DNA of 64,000 nt from Gremmenia infestans (lineage: Eukaryota > Ascomycota > Leotiomycetes > Helotiales > Hamatocanthoscyphaceae), in NCBI GenBank assembly GCA_032629725.1, contig JAFEVB010000002.1:1550001-1614000 (forward strand), in the 5' to 3' direction. Positions 10,177 through 20,709 of this stretch are shown in pieces (the first letter of the stretch is position 1; the number at the start of each line of letters is the position of its first letter). The notes under the pieces were generated by a model. It saw only the letters and a list, made by a program, of their open reading frames with translations. It had not been told where the DNA came from and did not search any database. A program made the position numbers and the translations under genes.

Positions 10177-11965
10177 ATGACGGGACCCAAGCGCCCGTCC
10201 CGGACCAACGACGTCGAGGCCGGGCTCGAATCAAACTCCTCTCGACATACGGCGAGCTTGACTGTCGCTGCGGACCCTGCCGTCGTCTCGGAGCGCAAGG
10301 CCGGCCACGAGCATAACGCTTATCCAGAGGGCATCACCCTCCTCTCCATCCTGGCCGCAGTAGCCGTGTCTTTTTTCCTTGTCTTCCTAGATATGGCCGT
10401 CATGTCCACGGTGACGCCGGCCGTCACGACCCAGTTCAACGCGCTCACCAACGTCGGCTGGTACGCCAGCGCCTACCAGCTGACCAGCGCCGCCTGTACG
10501 CCCCTGACCGGCAAAATCTATAGCTACTTCCGCATCCGGTGGTCCTTCCTGGTCTTCTTCCTGATCTTCGAGATCGGCTCCGCCTTGAGCGGCGCCGCTA
10601 CCTCGTCAGACATGTTCATTGTAGGGCGCGCCATTGCCGGCATCGGCTCTGCGGGCCTCTTCACTGGCATGATGACCATCGTGGCCAACGTGCTCCCCCT
10701 GCACAAGCGACCGGCCATTCTAGGAGCCATCATGGGCCTTGGGCAGCTCGGCATCGCGGGCGGTCCCCTCATCGGCGGCGCCTTCACCTCCAACATCCAC
10801 GCCACCTGGCGGTGGTGCTTCTACCTCAACCTCTGCCTCTTCCCCGTCATCACCGTCGCTTTCCTCCTCAACACGATCCCCGAGGCCGAGGTGAAGCCGC
10901 ATTGGCGGAGCGTGCTTGCCACGGCCGCCAAGTCGCTGGATCTCGTCGGCTTCGGGCTCATCAGCGGGGGCGTGCTTATGTTCCTCTTGGGGCTCCAGTA
11001 CGGCGGGAACCAGTTCGCATGGGACAGCTCCGTCGTCATCGGTCTGATCGTCGGGGGAGTTGTCAGCTTCTCGTTGTTCCTCGCGTGGGAGTACCACCAA
11101 GGCGACGCTGCCATGGTGCCGTGGGCCATGCTCCGGAGCGGCATCATCCGCGCGGCCGCCATAACGAATTTCTTCAACTACGGCGTCATGCTCGTGGCCG
11201 ACTACTATCTCGCCATCTACTTCCAGTCCGTCATGGATGACACCCCGCTGGAGAGCGGTGTCCACATGCTGCCCACCACGCTCGGCATGCTCCTGTCCAT
11301 GGTGACAGCCGGCGGCCTCACCCAGTCTACGGGCTACTATCTCCCCATGGCAATCATTGGCCCGTGCATTTCCGCTGTTGGATATGGGCTCCTATCGACC
11401 CTTTCTCCTACGACGTCTACAGCTCGCTGGGTCGGCTATCAGATCTTGTACGGCGTGGGCAGCGTGTTTGGAAACAGCAGCGTAAGACTCCACATCCTTC
11501 CCCATCAAGCTCATCAAAGTTACACACGCTGACATGACAGCCAAACAGCCCTACATGGCGGTGCAGAACCTCGTGCCGTTGCGCCAAGTGCCCCAGGCAA
11601 TGGCCATCGTCTTGACCGTGCAGACCTTCGGTAGCTCTGTATGGCTCATTGTCGCCAACGTCATATTCAACAACAGTCTCCACGACTTGCTGTTGGAGAA
11701 TGCGTCCGTGATCGATCTGGCGCCTGACTTCGTCATCGGCGCGGGCGCCCGCGGCGTGCACAGCCTGGGCCTCTCTGGGGCAGCGCTGCAGGCGCTGCTG
11801 GACTCGTATGCCAAGAGCATTGATCGTGTCATGTATTTGGGCGTGGGCCTGGCGGCGGGAGCGCTTATATTTTGCTGGGGCCTAGGTTGGCATAATATTC
11901 TCGAGATCAAGAAGAAGGAAGAGTTAGTAGTTGAGAGGAAGGCCGGTTCGGTTGATAAGGAATAA
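10177..11965 (+). CDS. DHA14-family MFS multidrug/toxic-compound efflux pump
   Basis: Two exons, 10177-11481 and 11549-11965, joined across a 67-bp intron (GTAAGA...CAAACAG, with GCTGAC as branch site), giving 573 residues. The downstream AG after GACCATGACAG-like sequence would break frame, so the later CAAACAG acceptor is chosen. Fourteen membrane segments are expected: motif C-like LDMAVMSTVTPAVTTQF in helix 1, WYASAYQLTSAACTPLTGKI, GRAIAGIGSAGLFTGMMTIV, and LGQLGIAGGPLIGGAF in helix 5 (antiporter signature). It is a plasma-membrane drug/H+ antiporter of the type that exports metabolites. The gene is clearly richer in G+C, and in C/G at third positions, than its neighbours, including the dehydrogenase across the promoter. 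The hydrophilic N-terminus (about 50 residues) is normal for the family. Confidence 0.93.
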
Positions 11966-13646
11966 GGTGCTGAGGCAAAGGTCACTGAACCTGAGTAACC
12001 ATGCTGACATTCCACCAGCTGAGTCAGTCGATCAACGAACCGATCAGAAAAGGTTTGATCACGTGCATGTACGGCGCTGAATGGTGAAGGTGACACAGCC
12101 TGTTGAATAGTTTATAGAAGGACGAAAACGTGGGCTCTTAATCTAGAATTATGCCAAATTTTGCTCTGCAGCGCCTGGCGTCCAAAATTTATGCTGCAAG
12201 GCCAACAGGAAATCTCCGATTGGTCTATAGTTATTCCATTATAATCTTACATAAGTAGGTAATTACCAAGTACCCTGTTCAACACGGGCCCTACAAATAG
12301 CTGCAGCAGCTGCCAGGTAGTAAGGCCGGGCACCTAATGGCCTTTAATTCGTCGTGCAAGCACAAGCAGGTCCAGACGTACCATCAGTCTTTGTGGGGGT
12401 ATACTAGCACAGTAGCTAAGCGAGCAGCGTCAAAAGGAGAGCTTCCTTACGAACTCTCCCTCTCCTCGTAGTCAATTTATCTACCTTGATGAAGACCTTG
12501 ATCCTATGATCTTCTGACAGCCTTTTGCATTTTGCAGGAACGATGGTGACACGGCAGAGGTGACCTGCTTGAAAAACTTGGTTTCCGTTGAAGATCGAGC
12601 ATTATAACAGAAAAGAGATATACGACGGGTCGTCATTTGAAATAGAGTGATCGCTCAGATTTAAGAGCTGGACACGAACGGACGGGTTGCGAAATGTACA
12701 TATGGCGGTGTGTAGATGGCTTGATAGCGAAATTAGAGTTTCGTCGAGATGCATATTGCTCTATATAGTATAACGTTTGTCCCCCACCGTTGAGAGGGTT
12801 GCATAGATTTGTATAGTGATATAGAGAACGTCTAACTAGAGGTTTTCTATTCCTGTCTGCAAGACTATATATAAACTCATACAATCCTACGGGAAGAGGA
12901 GATCTTTACGAATCACGTGAACGCTAATACATGCGTGTCCGACAGACACTTATCTCATAAATGACGGCTCGAGCATTATAGTCTCTGAAGAGCTTTGTGA
13001 TTATACTTATAGAGCCAAGCTATTCATATCCTCTATAACAATTTACCTAGAGATTACTTATAATATATAGTCAAATTATAAAAGGTTATAATATATAATA
13101 AAACAATGATTTAAAAAAAATTTACATACTATATATCTAGTTTTATACCTTACAATATATAATATAAGCTATAAAAGAAGTAAAAGGTGTTATAGCTCTA
13201 TAGAGACGAAGATCTGGTTATATAATGCTTTATATAAAAGCAAGCGAGGTTAGTATAAAACCATCTCCTCTGCCGTAACTTAGACCTTCTCCCTTTAGCT
13301 TTGTATTCTAAGTTACAAATTGATATTATGCTTCTCTCTTAAGGCCTCTTTTTCTTATGCTGTCACAATAAGGCTATTTATAGCTAGTACTACTAGCCCC
13401 CATAGACCATAAAATCACCTGAAGCGCCCTGGAATGGGCTATCTCACATTGAGCTCAGAGCCAACATTACTCATTTTCATCCGCATGCGTAGACATGTAG
13501 TCGTCGTCTTTGGCTGATCCTAGGGCTTAAACCGGTGCCAGAACACACGGGTGAGTGCCCGGGGCCCTTGTTGCTGAGAAGTCCGGACGCTCGATGGAGA
13601 CCTCAAATTCTAATTGTTAAACTTCTATGTTTGCTCCGCTCACAAA
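11966..13646. other. Intergenic with AT-rich island
   Basis: 1.7 kb between the MFS gene and the 3' end of the Zn2Cys6 gene. 11966-12980 is ordinary non-coding sequence; a short minus frame at 12633-12884 has no domain. 13000-13390 is strongly AT-rich, with TATA/ATAT runs and long stretches free of CpG, resembling a small RIP-damaged repeat relic. No element ends could be defined. Confidence 0.5.
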
Positions 13647-16090
13647 TCATAAATCGACCAGCATGCCAGTGTTCCAATCGACGGGCTTGAAGACAGCTTC
13701 GGTATGAATGTCCTGCAAGATCTCATCAAACATAGCACTCTCCCACTGCAGGTTGTCCCAATCATAGCCTGATGTGGCCTCTCTGCTCCCTTCGTAAACG
13801 CTGTCATGGGCATCGGTCAGCGGGCTCCTCCCCTCGCCTGCCGCCATGGCGACTGTCTCACACCATTTCTCGACCCTAGCCTTCTTCATCTTCAAATGTT
13901 CTGCAGCAAAGTCCCATGTATCATTCTCCCACTCCACCCCCTGCGCCGCGGCCATCTCCTTCTTTGCGGCCTCAAAACGAGCTCCCATGGTGTCTAAGAT
14001 GCCGAGGATATCAACCTGCAGATTGGGTTGCGCTGTGACCTTGGCTCTGAGCGTGTTGAGTATCTGGGCGGATACGACTTGGGTGGATGGTGAGGCTGGA
14101 GGTCTCGGCAAGTTCAGATCTGGACATGAAGGCACGCCGCTGAGAGCAGGCGTTGGTTGCCAGGGAACCGTAGATTCCTTCTGCGACACGGCCGTACCGG
14201 CACTGGAAAGCTTGACCGCGCTGGGCCCGGCTACTCTTACCCATCGAGAGAGCATCATGGCGCCATGGACCAATTGGACGTAGGCGGGCTGAGGCATGTA
14301 GAAGTAGGAGCATACCGGGATGGCAAGCCAATTTTCGAGCCAGGCCTTGAGTGCGGCAGTGAAATGTGAGAAGACATCGGATATCGGCACGCCTGAAAAC
14401 GAGAGCGAGGCAAAGGATTGAGATTCGGCATCTGGTAAGTGTGAACCTGCCAGTAGAGGCTCAAAGATCCGGAGGTAAGCACTATTGTGATAGCAAGATA
14501 GAAAGTCTAGGCTCTCAGAATGGGTTAGCGAAGCACCGGGGGCGACATTTTCAAAACATTTGGGGAATCATACAATCGGATTTAAGATTCGGGGGTAGTG
14601 CGTTCCGGAGGCTGTCTAGCTCAACTCGGAATGCCTCTAGACGCGCCATCGTTGAAGGTTCGGGCGAACCTAGCTGTTCGTCCACCGGTGAATCACTACT
14701 GTGGAAGTGGAAGATTTTCTCGGTGAGATGCTGGATGCGGACCAACTGTATGGCAAGTTGGTCTGTCTCGTATTCTCTAGCATCGTCAAGATCTTTGAGG
14801 CATTGGTCCATATATTTGGTATATCTTGTGAATGCTAATTGTTTCACGACAAGGCCAGCGCTGCTATCGATTTAGTTTTGTCCTTTATAAAGCTCCATTC
14901 AGGCGTTGCGAGACTCACTTTGAACTCATATACCAGACGCCAAGTAGCGCCCTCTTCTCTTCGTTCGTTCTGGACACGGGCTCCTCGGCACGTACCAAAG
15001 GCAGCTGACTCCTCTGTTGAGACTTGGGGCATGTACCCAAATCCATATCTTCAACCAAGCTGACTGCTAGGCGGATCAGATTGTTGAACTGCGCATGAGC
15101 CATGCAATGGTAGTGGTAGGATCCTAGGAAAACCAGAATGCCTTGGAGGAGATCCAACGAGCGCTCAGATCTTATGAGTATGGCATTAGAGATATGCTCC
15201 ATAACGGCGTGGCTTTGTCCCCTCACCAATCGAAGATGGCGGACGGAAGCTACCATTCTGATTACCTTCATGAGAAATGGACGAGTTGCTTGCAATTGTC
15301 TTAGCGTTGTGCCAGCTGGAATGATGACAAAAGGCAACGGACTAGACAGCTGATTCCTGTAGATGGACAGCAAGGTCTCGTCAGACTCCACGGGGACAAG
15401 ATCTTCCATGTCTACTGTTGCCATACAGGTGCATGTTAGACCCGTGGGTGCGCTAGAGGTGAAGTCATGCGCTGGGGTGTTCAGAGCAGTTTCGTCCTGG
15501 CTTAGAGTGACTTGAGCTTGGGGTTCGGTGCTAATCAATGATGCCGAATGGTTGTTTGCGAGGTAACCCAGACTACCATTGGATGAACTGCCATGTGCAG
15601 TTGAGCTTTCCCCTCCCGGCGTCTTCGATGAGTAAATCAAATTATTGGGTCCCTCTTCCGGCAGAGCCATTCTCGTGTCAAAACTGGCACTGGTCAGGCA
15701 GAGTCAACAGTGGGTCCAATGTGGATGAGTTTAAAGCAGTTTAGCGATTGAATATCAGTTAAACCCTGACGAAGATAATCGGGTAGTAATAAGGGCAGTG
15801 GTACGGGCAGTGAAATCCCTAGGTGCAGAGCTCATGCCCACCCCACGCTATCGCAAGGTGTTGATGCGCAAAGAGTATAACAGGGCATGAACATGGACTT
15901 ACGAGGGCTTGGCCTGTCTCTTCTTCCTTGGACCAGAAGTTTGACCCACGCAGTCTTTCTCCAAACTTCGGCATCGATCACATTGTTGTGGCCCCGAAGA
16001 CTGGGTGCGAATGCAGCGGGTCTTTGCTGCCGCACACGGAGCGCAGGCCGCGCCCCATCTGGCGCTGCGACCCGTCTTTGGTCTGTCCAT
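13647..16090 (-). CDS. Zn(II)2Cys6 fungal transcription factor
   Basis: Four exons on the minus strand: 16090-15903, 15689-14919, 14863-14558 and 14511-13647, about 709 residues. Exon 1 carries the DNA-binding cluster CAPCAAAKTRC...CDRCRSLEKDC (six Cys) followed by the basic RKKRQAK linker. The middle region holds the fungal-specific factor domain pattern: LLGVWYMSS, TRYTKYMDQCL, LVRIQHLTEKI, then LDFLSCYHNSAYLRIFEPLL and PAYVQLVHGAMMLSRW. The C-terminus is an acidic, aromatic-rich putative activation tail. Introns 1 (15902-15690) and 2 (14918-14864) have GTAAGT and GTGAGT donors. Intron 3 is uncertain: the only donor keeping frame is GTTTTG. The position beside the MFS, MDR and SnoaL genes suggests it controls them. 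The N-terminal ATG has normal context. Confidence 0.88.
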
Positions 16091-16621
16091 CTTGACTCGA
16101 CTCTACAAACATTCGTCTTGGCCTTTACCGCGAAATCGTAGCGGCTTCTGGGAGAATACTGGTGTTGTACGATGCGCACGCCGCGGAAAGTAAAGACCAC
16201 GTTGGTTTCGGGAGTCCTTGAAGTTGGCGGCAAGTTTGGCGGAGTTTTTCTACGCATCTTCCCGAAATTCTGCACGTTTTCGGGGCTTATCCGTTGAGCT
16301 GCGGCCAGGGTTGCATTTCACCAAATCTTTAAGCGACCTTAAAAACCATAACTTGATTTAACTTTATACTATTCTATTCTCCATTTTTACCATCTCCAGA
16401 ACTTAAAACTATAGGGATCCTCCAATCAAAAACCCCCACACCCCTGGATCTTCCATACCAAAGCGCACTAAACCTCAAATCCGCCGAAGAAACCAAATAC
16501 TAGCCATCCAATCTTCCCCCCGATTCATCTGTCCATAAGCAGAAAACGCCAAACACAACCAATATGCCCGAATCTTCCGTGGGGTGTCCAACGAGTCTGA
16601 TAGATGGTGTCAAGTAATTCC
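16091..16621. other. Intergenic / promoter of Zn2Cys6 gene
   Basis: 531 bp holding the promoter of the regulator (reading left) and the 3' end of the next minus-strand gene. A/C-rich tracts at 16340-16560; no open frame with a domain, no repeat. Confidence 0.5.
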
Positions 16622-18487
16622 TCAGACAGAGGATCTGCGCACCAGAGGCGAAGGGGCATCAGGACCATTTTTAAGAAGTTGAAGATCATCAACCAAATCA
16701 TCAATGTACTCCTCCTTGTTCCGAGCAGCCATCTTCTTCGCCTGCATATTACGCGTAATAGCCAGAAGCTCCTCCATGGTATTGCCAGTTATTTGCTCGA
16801 ATTCGAGCATCTGCTGCTGCAACTTGGCGTTTAAGCTGGAACTGACCTCCAGAGCGTCCTTTAGAAACACCATCTCCCCTTCATGCGAAGCCTCCTTTAC
16901 CATCAAATGGCGGTACTTCATGGAGTCTACTTCGAGATTGTGCATAGTCGCTTTGAGTTGATCATTCTCTTCAAGGAGCATGCCATAGTATTTTTCTTCG
17001 TTTTCGAAGATGTCGATCGTGTCATTGCGAGCTTGGAGTGTCTGTTCCAGAGCAGCGATAGCCTTATTCTGGGCTTCGATTCTCTTCTCTTTGACATTCA
17101 TTATGACTTTGTTCCTATCCAAATCCTTCTTGCTCAATGCAGCATCTTCTTTAGCAGCTTTGACTTCTTGAGTCAGTTGCTCGAACTTTTCGGTAATTTT
17201 CGGGTCGTAGTGCTTCGTGGTCACAGTACCCCTCGCTACCAACATCTTGTTTTGCTCGAGATATCCATCTAGGACCTCAACCATGCGATTAATCTCATCG
17301 CCATCGTCCGGGTGTCTGTCGGAGATTTTCTTCAAGCTCCTAGTCATGAAGTTCATGATCTCGTCCTTCAAGCCGTCGGCACTCAGACCATTTGAGAGAT
17401 CTGGGGCTGGAACTGAAACATTGGCATTGGGATATCGCATCTCCCAAATGTGTTGTGCTGTTGACCGGGGGTTGTTTTCAGTCGAATTCGGATGTTGGAG
17501 GAGTGAAAAGGTGCCTCGCTCGACTCCTGGCGAGAGACGCACAGTTTCGCAGTTCATGTTGGCAATGTTGTACGAGATGCTCTTAGCAACGCGCTTTGGG
17601 TTCTGACGAGATGGTGTAGGAAATGTCTTGGTGACATTTGTTTGGGTTTTGGGCTGTGTGATGTTGGCAAGACTTTTGGGGGAAGGCTTCAGCTGGCGGA
17701 GTGGGCGGGTTCTTGGGGGCGTTGTTGGCTCGGGCTCAGCCGATTGTGCTGGTTCGGACTCGGTAAACAGCTGCTCAGCTTGTTTCAATGGACTCCGAGT
17801 TGACCAAGTTGTCAAAACCAGCCCCTTCTTAAGAGGACTTGGTGTGTTGGTGGTTGCTGGTGCATTCGACAATTGACCGTTCGATGGAGATGTAGAGTTC
17901 GAGGAGAAGTGGTCGACTCCATTGATCTGGCTCATCTTGTCGGTGGGAGGAGAACGTTGGGACAATCTCACACTCTGTGCCGATGCAAAACGAACTGTCT
18001 GTTTTCTCTTATTCGGTGGTGTGATAGGTTCTGTATCTGCCCTGCGCTTCGCCGGATTGGCTACTGCAGTCAAAGGGAAATCTTTCGCAAGTGAATCTGG
18101 AGACTCGTCGCCGATGAACTTGAAATTGCCATTGCCAAAGCCCTTTGTTTTGTATTCCTCCTCGATCTCCAGCCGCACAGCCCGCAGATGTTCAGTCTTT
18201 ACCTTGAACAGCGATCGGAAGTCGTCATATTGACGAGTCTGATTGGCAGCGAGTTCTTTCAGTTCTTTGGCATCCATGACCGTGACTTCTCGCTCGTTGA
18301 CTTTGCTTAACAGGCCGGAGACCATATCCTCAAATGAAGCAAATTCTTCAGTAGCTGGAGCATCTCTGATAATATACAGACTGATCTCGGGGTGGTTTTC
18401 GTATGTAGCCTTGAGGAGGGTGAGATCGGAGTCGAGGGCATTGAAGTCGCTGCGGAGCTCCGCGACCTCGAACGAGGTGATAAACAT
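16622..18487 (-). CDS. Coiled-coil protein with basic/SP-rich middle, unknown function
   Basis: Single exon, 621 residues from the ATG at 18487 (ACA before ATG). The frame is open a further 80 codons upstream to 18727, but that stretch looks like untranslated leader. Not recognised as a named gene. Residues 1-130 are helical and acidic with LKATYENHPEISLYI. The middle is disordered, with proline-directed sites (SPLKK, TPPR, TPSR) and a bipartite basic patch AKRRADTEPITPPNKRK suggesting nuclear import and cell-cycle kinase control. Roughly residues 420-600 are a long coiled coil rich in Glu, Lys and Leu (EKFEQLTQEVKAAKEDAAL onward). The tail is LLKNGPDAPSPLVRRSSV. A structural or scaffold role, for instance at the spindle or septum, is possible but inferred only from architecture. 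Confidence 0.8.
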   Translation of the reverse strand: MFITSFEVAELRSDFNALDSDLTLLKATYENHPEISLYIIRDAPATEEFASFEDMVSGLLSKVNEREVTVMDAKELKELAANQTRQYDDFRSLFKVKTEHLRAVRLEIEEEYKTKGFGNGNFKFIGDESPDSLAKDFPLTAVANPAKRRADTEPITPPNKRKQTVRFASAQSVRLSQRSPPTDKMSQINGVDHFSSNSTSPSNGQLSNAPATTNTPSPLKKGLVLTTWSTRSPLKQAEQLFTESEPAQSAEPEPTTPPRTRPLRQLKPSPKSLANITQPKTQTNVTKTFPTPSRQNPKRVAKSISYNIANMNCETVRLSPGVERGTFSLLQHPNSTENNPRSTAQHIWEMRYPNANVSVPAPDLSNGLSADGLKDEIMNFMTRSLKKISDRHPDDGDEINRMVEVLDGYLEQNKMLVARGTVTTKHYDPKITEKFEQLTQEVKAAKEDAALSKKDLDRNKVIMNVKEKRIEAQNKAIAALEQTLQARNDTIDIFENEEKYYGMLLEENDQLKATMHNLEVDSMKYRHLMVKEASHEGEMVFLKDALEVSSSLNAKLQQQMLEFEQITGNTMEELLAITRNMQAKKMAARNKEEYIDDLVDDLQLLKNGPDAPSPLVRRSSV

Positions 18488-19323
18488 TGTCAAGTCGCTT
18501 TTGTATGCTTGGAAGGCGCGACTGAACAATGTGGGTTTTGTAATAGTGTGTGATTGTGGAAGAGAAAAGTGTAAATAATATGTAAAGGTGCAGGGTTGCA
18601 AAGATTGTATTATGCTTGTTATGTTGTCTTGTGAGGTTGGAGTCGAAGAACAGAATTGTGCGCGTAGAAACAAACTTGGTCCGTCCAAAATTGAATATGG
18701 ACTGAATAGAAAAAAAGTTTCATTCACTTAGTGGGAGGAAAGCGCGACAGGAAGTCGCGTGGTCGGTACCAGACTGTGAATTCAGGGTCCAGGACTATGA
18801 AGTCATCTGAAAATACCCTCATTCTTTTCAAGTATGGATAAATCGTCAGCTACAAGCTGTTTTATAGTCAGCCTACAATCATGACTGTAATCCCGGGTGT
18901 AGCATTAGAACAATAGACAAACCTCTGTTATGATACAACTCATTTGGTACCTAGCTAGAGACCTCCAACTCTAAAACTACGCAGAAATCACAAGCAAGAC
19001 AAAGCACCCAATTCCGTCGAGTTGGATAAAAACTTCAAGAATTAAAAACAACTATTGATATACTAACTAACGACCAAAGTAATCACAACTCCAAAGAAAC
19101 AAACTTTCCATGTAATACAATCCAGAAAGCGATACAGATAGTAAGCCGCGCCTGCCCAAACTCGAGTGATCTGGGTTCGCATTACATACCGTCCCGTACC
19201 TTACCACTCCCTGTTCCACAAACGACAATGCTGCAATCAACCATGTTGGTAACAAACAAGAGAAACATATGTGGAGAAGTCCCAAATGCAACCCATTTCT
19301 CGCCCATGAAAAGGAGTGCAAGA
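18488..19323. other. Intergenic between two minus-strand genes
   Basis: About 840 bp. It includes the probable 5' leader and promoter of the coiled-coil gene (18488-18760) and the 3' flank of the next gene. A short minus frame at 19067-19321 lacks any domain. No repeat or RNA gene seen. Confidence 0.5.
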
Positions 19324-20709
19324 TTACTGTAGAGAATCCTTAGCCTTCTGCGCCCGTTCAATATCCTTCTTGAGAGCCTCTAGTATTCTAGCCGACTCAT
19401 CAGCAGCCCTCTTATTATCTCGTTCCTGCTTTCTATACATCTCTGCATTCAGCTTATGCATCTCGGCCTGATTCTTCTCGATTTCCTGCGTGTGGAGGAT
19501 GCCTTCCATTTTATCGCTTGCATCGTTGACGGCGGGGGCGAGAGATCCTTTGCCCTGGGGACGGGAGCTGCGATGACGGCTTACAAGGAAATTAGGTTGG
19601 GCAGTGTGTGTACTGGACCAATGGCTGCTGGGGGATGAGTCGTTGGTAGAGGGTCCATCGTCCTCGAGATATGGGAAGAGCTGCGTTAGGCTCTGTGGAG
19701 GTGGTTTAGGCTTGCGGTAAGATCCGTCGTACCTCATACCTCTCTTGGATGGATAGCTCGGAGTGGCATCAAACTCGTTATCGCTGTCTTCACCCTTGCG
19801 TTTCGCAGAATTAGGCTCGGTCTTCATGCTGCGGCGACGATGTGACTTCGCATTTGGGGGGATGTCCTGGTTGCCGATAATCTGATACTTGATATCGAGA
19901 TTATATACGTAGTACTTCTTTATCCCAACCCAGCCGAGCTTCTCGAGTTCTATTCTCAGATTGGTGATCTTTTGCTTCTTTTCCTCGAAGTGCCTATTCT
20001 CCCGTCTCAATACCTGTGTCTCCAAGCCTATCTCCCTTACCCGGATTTGAGCTGGAGTAAGTTCATTGTTCGCACGATCCATGCGGAAGGTCTTCATATA
20101 CCGCTCGAGCTTCTTCAACTCCTCATCGATGGTGAACTGGGTGTGGAAGTTTTCGAGTCCACTCTTGCGGAATTCAATGCTGTATCTGTGGTTTGGGTCG
20201 CTCTCGAACTCGGCCTTGCGGAACTCACCGCGGAGAATGGAGAAGTCGCTCATGAGCATGTAATCTCTAGTTCGCAGGTCGGCGATTTGCGCAAGAAGAT
20301 CGGCCTCCATCGGAGTGATGATCTCTTCGACAGCATTGGAGGCTTCATCGCTGATGGTGTCTTGGGTAGCAGCTCGTCCCTTTCCCTTGGAATTGGGTGC
20401 TTGAGCTTGCTCCGGAGTGGTGTCTTCGGTAGCATTGGAGGATTCATCACTGGTGTTGCTTTGGGAGTAGGCTCTTCCCTTTCCCTTTGATCTTTGTGTT
20501 TGCTGAGGAGTGATGACGGTTCTAAGGAACTGAGTTGTCTGCACAGCAGACGACTGAACGGTGCGTTCAGTGCGTTGCGCCATTGGTGTTGCCGCCTGAG
20601 GTCTAGCATTGGCAGACGGAGAAGTGGGCGTAGTCGTAAGTGCAGGGCGACTGTGAGAAGCCGGTGGAGAAGGAGTGTGGAGTTCCATCTTGTTGCGAGT
20701 GTCGGACAT
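19324..20709 (-). CDS. Coiled-coil protein with internal duplication, unknown function
   Basis: Single exon, 461 residues, not recognised. Residues 1-70 are Ser/Thr/Pro-rich. Residues 67-130 hold two copies of a unit of about 31-33 residues, each with SKGKGRA then a ...SDE.SNA.E acidic stretch (74-97 and 107-130), a local tandem duplication also visible in the DNA. Residues 130-270 are helical coiled coil (MEADLLAQIADLRTRDYML, LETQVLRRENRHFEEKKQK), followed by LGWVGIKKYYVYNLDIKYQI, the most conserved-looking globular piece. A basic cluster SHRRRSMK and a KRKGEDSDNEF patch could direct it to the nucleus. The last 55 residues are again charged helix with repeated MHKLNAEMYRKQERDNK-type sequence. 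It follows the previous coiled-coil gene on the same strand, but the two share no clear similarity. Confidence 0.75.
   Translation of the reverse strand: MSDTRNKMELHTPSPPASHSRPALTTTPTSPSANARPQAATPMAQRTERTVQSSAVQTTQFLRTVITPQQTQRSKGKGRAYSQSNTSDESSNATEDTTPEQAQAPNSKGKGRAATQDTISDEASNAVEEIITPMEADLLAQIADLRTRDYMLMSDFSILRGEFRKAEFESDPNHRYSIEFRKSGLENFHTQFTIDEELKKLERYMKTFRMDRANNELTPAQIRVREIGLETQVLRRENRHFEEKKQKITNLRIELEKLGWVGIKKYYVYNLDIKYQIIGNQDIPPNAKSHRRRSMKTEPNSAKRKGEDSDNEFDATPSYPSKRGMRYDGSYRKPKPPPQSLTQLFPYLEDDGPSTNDSSPSSHWSSTHTAQPNFLVSRHRSSRPQGKGSLAPAVNDASDKMEGILHTQEIEKNQAEMHKLNAEMYRKQERDNKRAADESARILEALKKDIERAQKAKDSLQ

Noticed and set aside
10539..11265. Long open frames in other frames of the MFS gene (233 plus-strand and 181 minus-strand codons)
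   Set aside because: They overlap the real transporter frame fully, are Arg/His- or Glu/Asp-rich, and are caused by the gene's high GC content.
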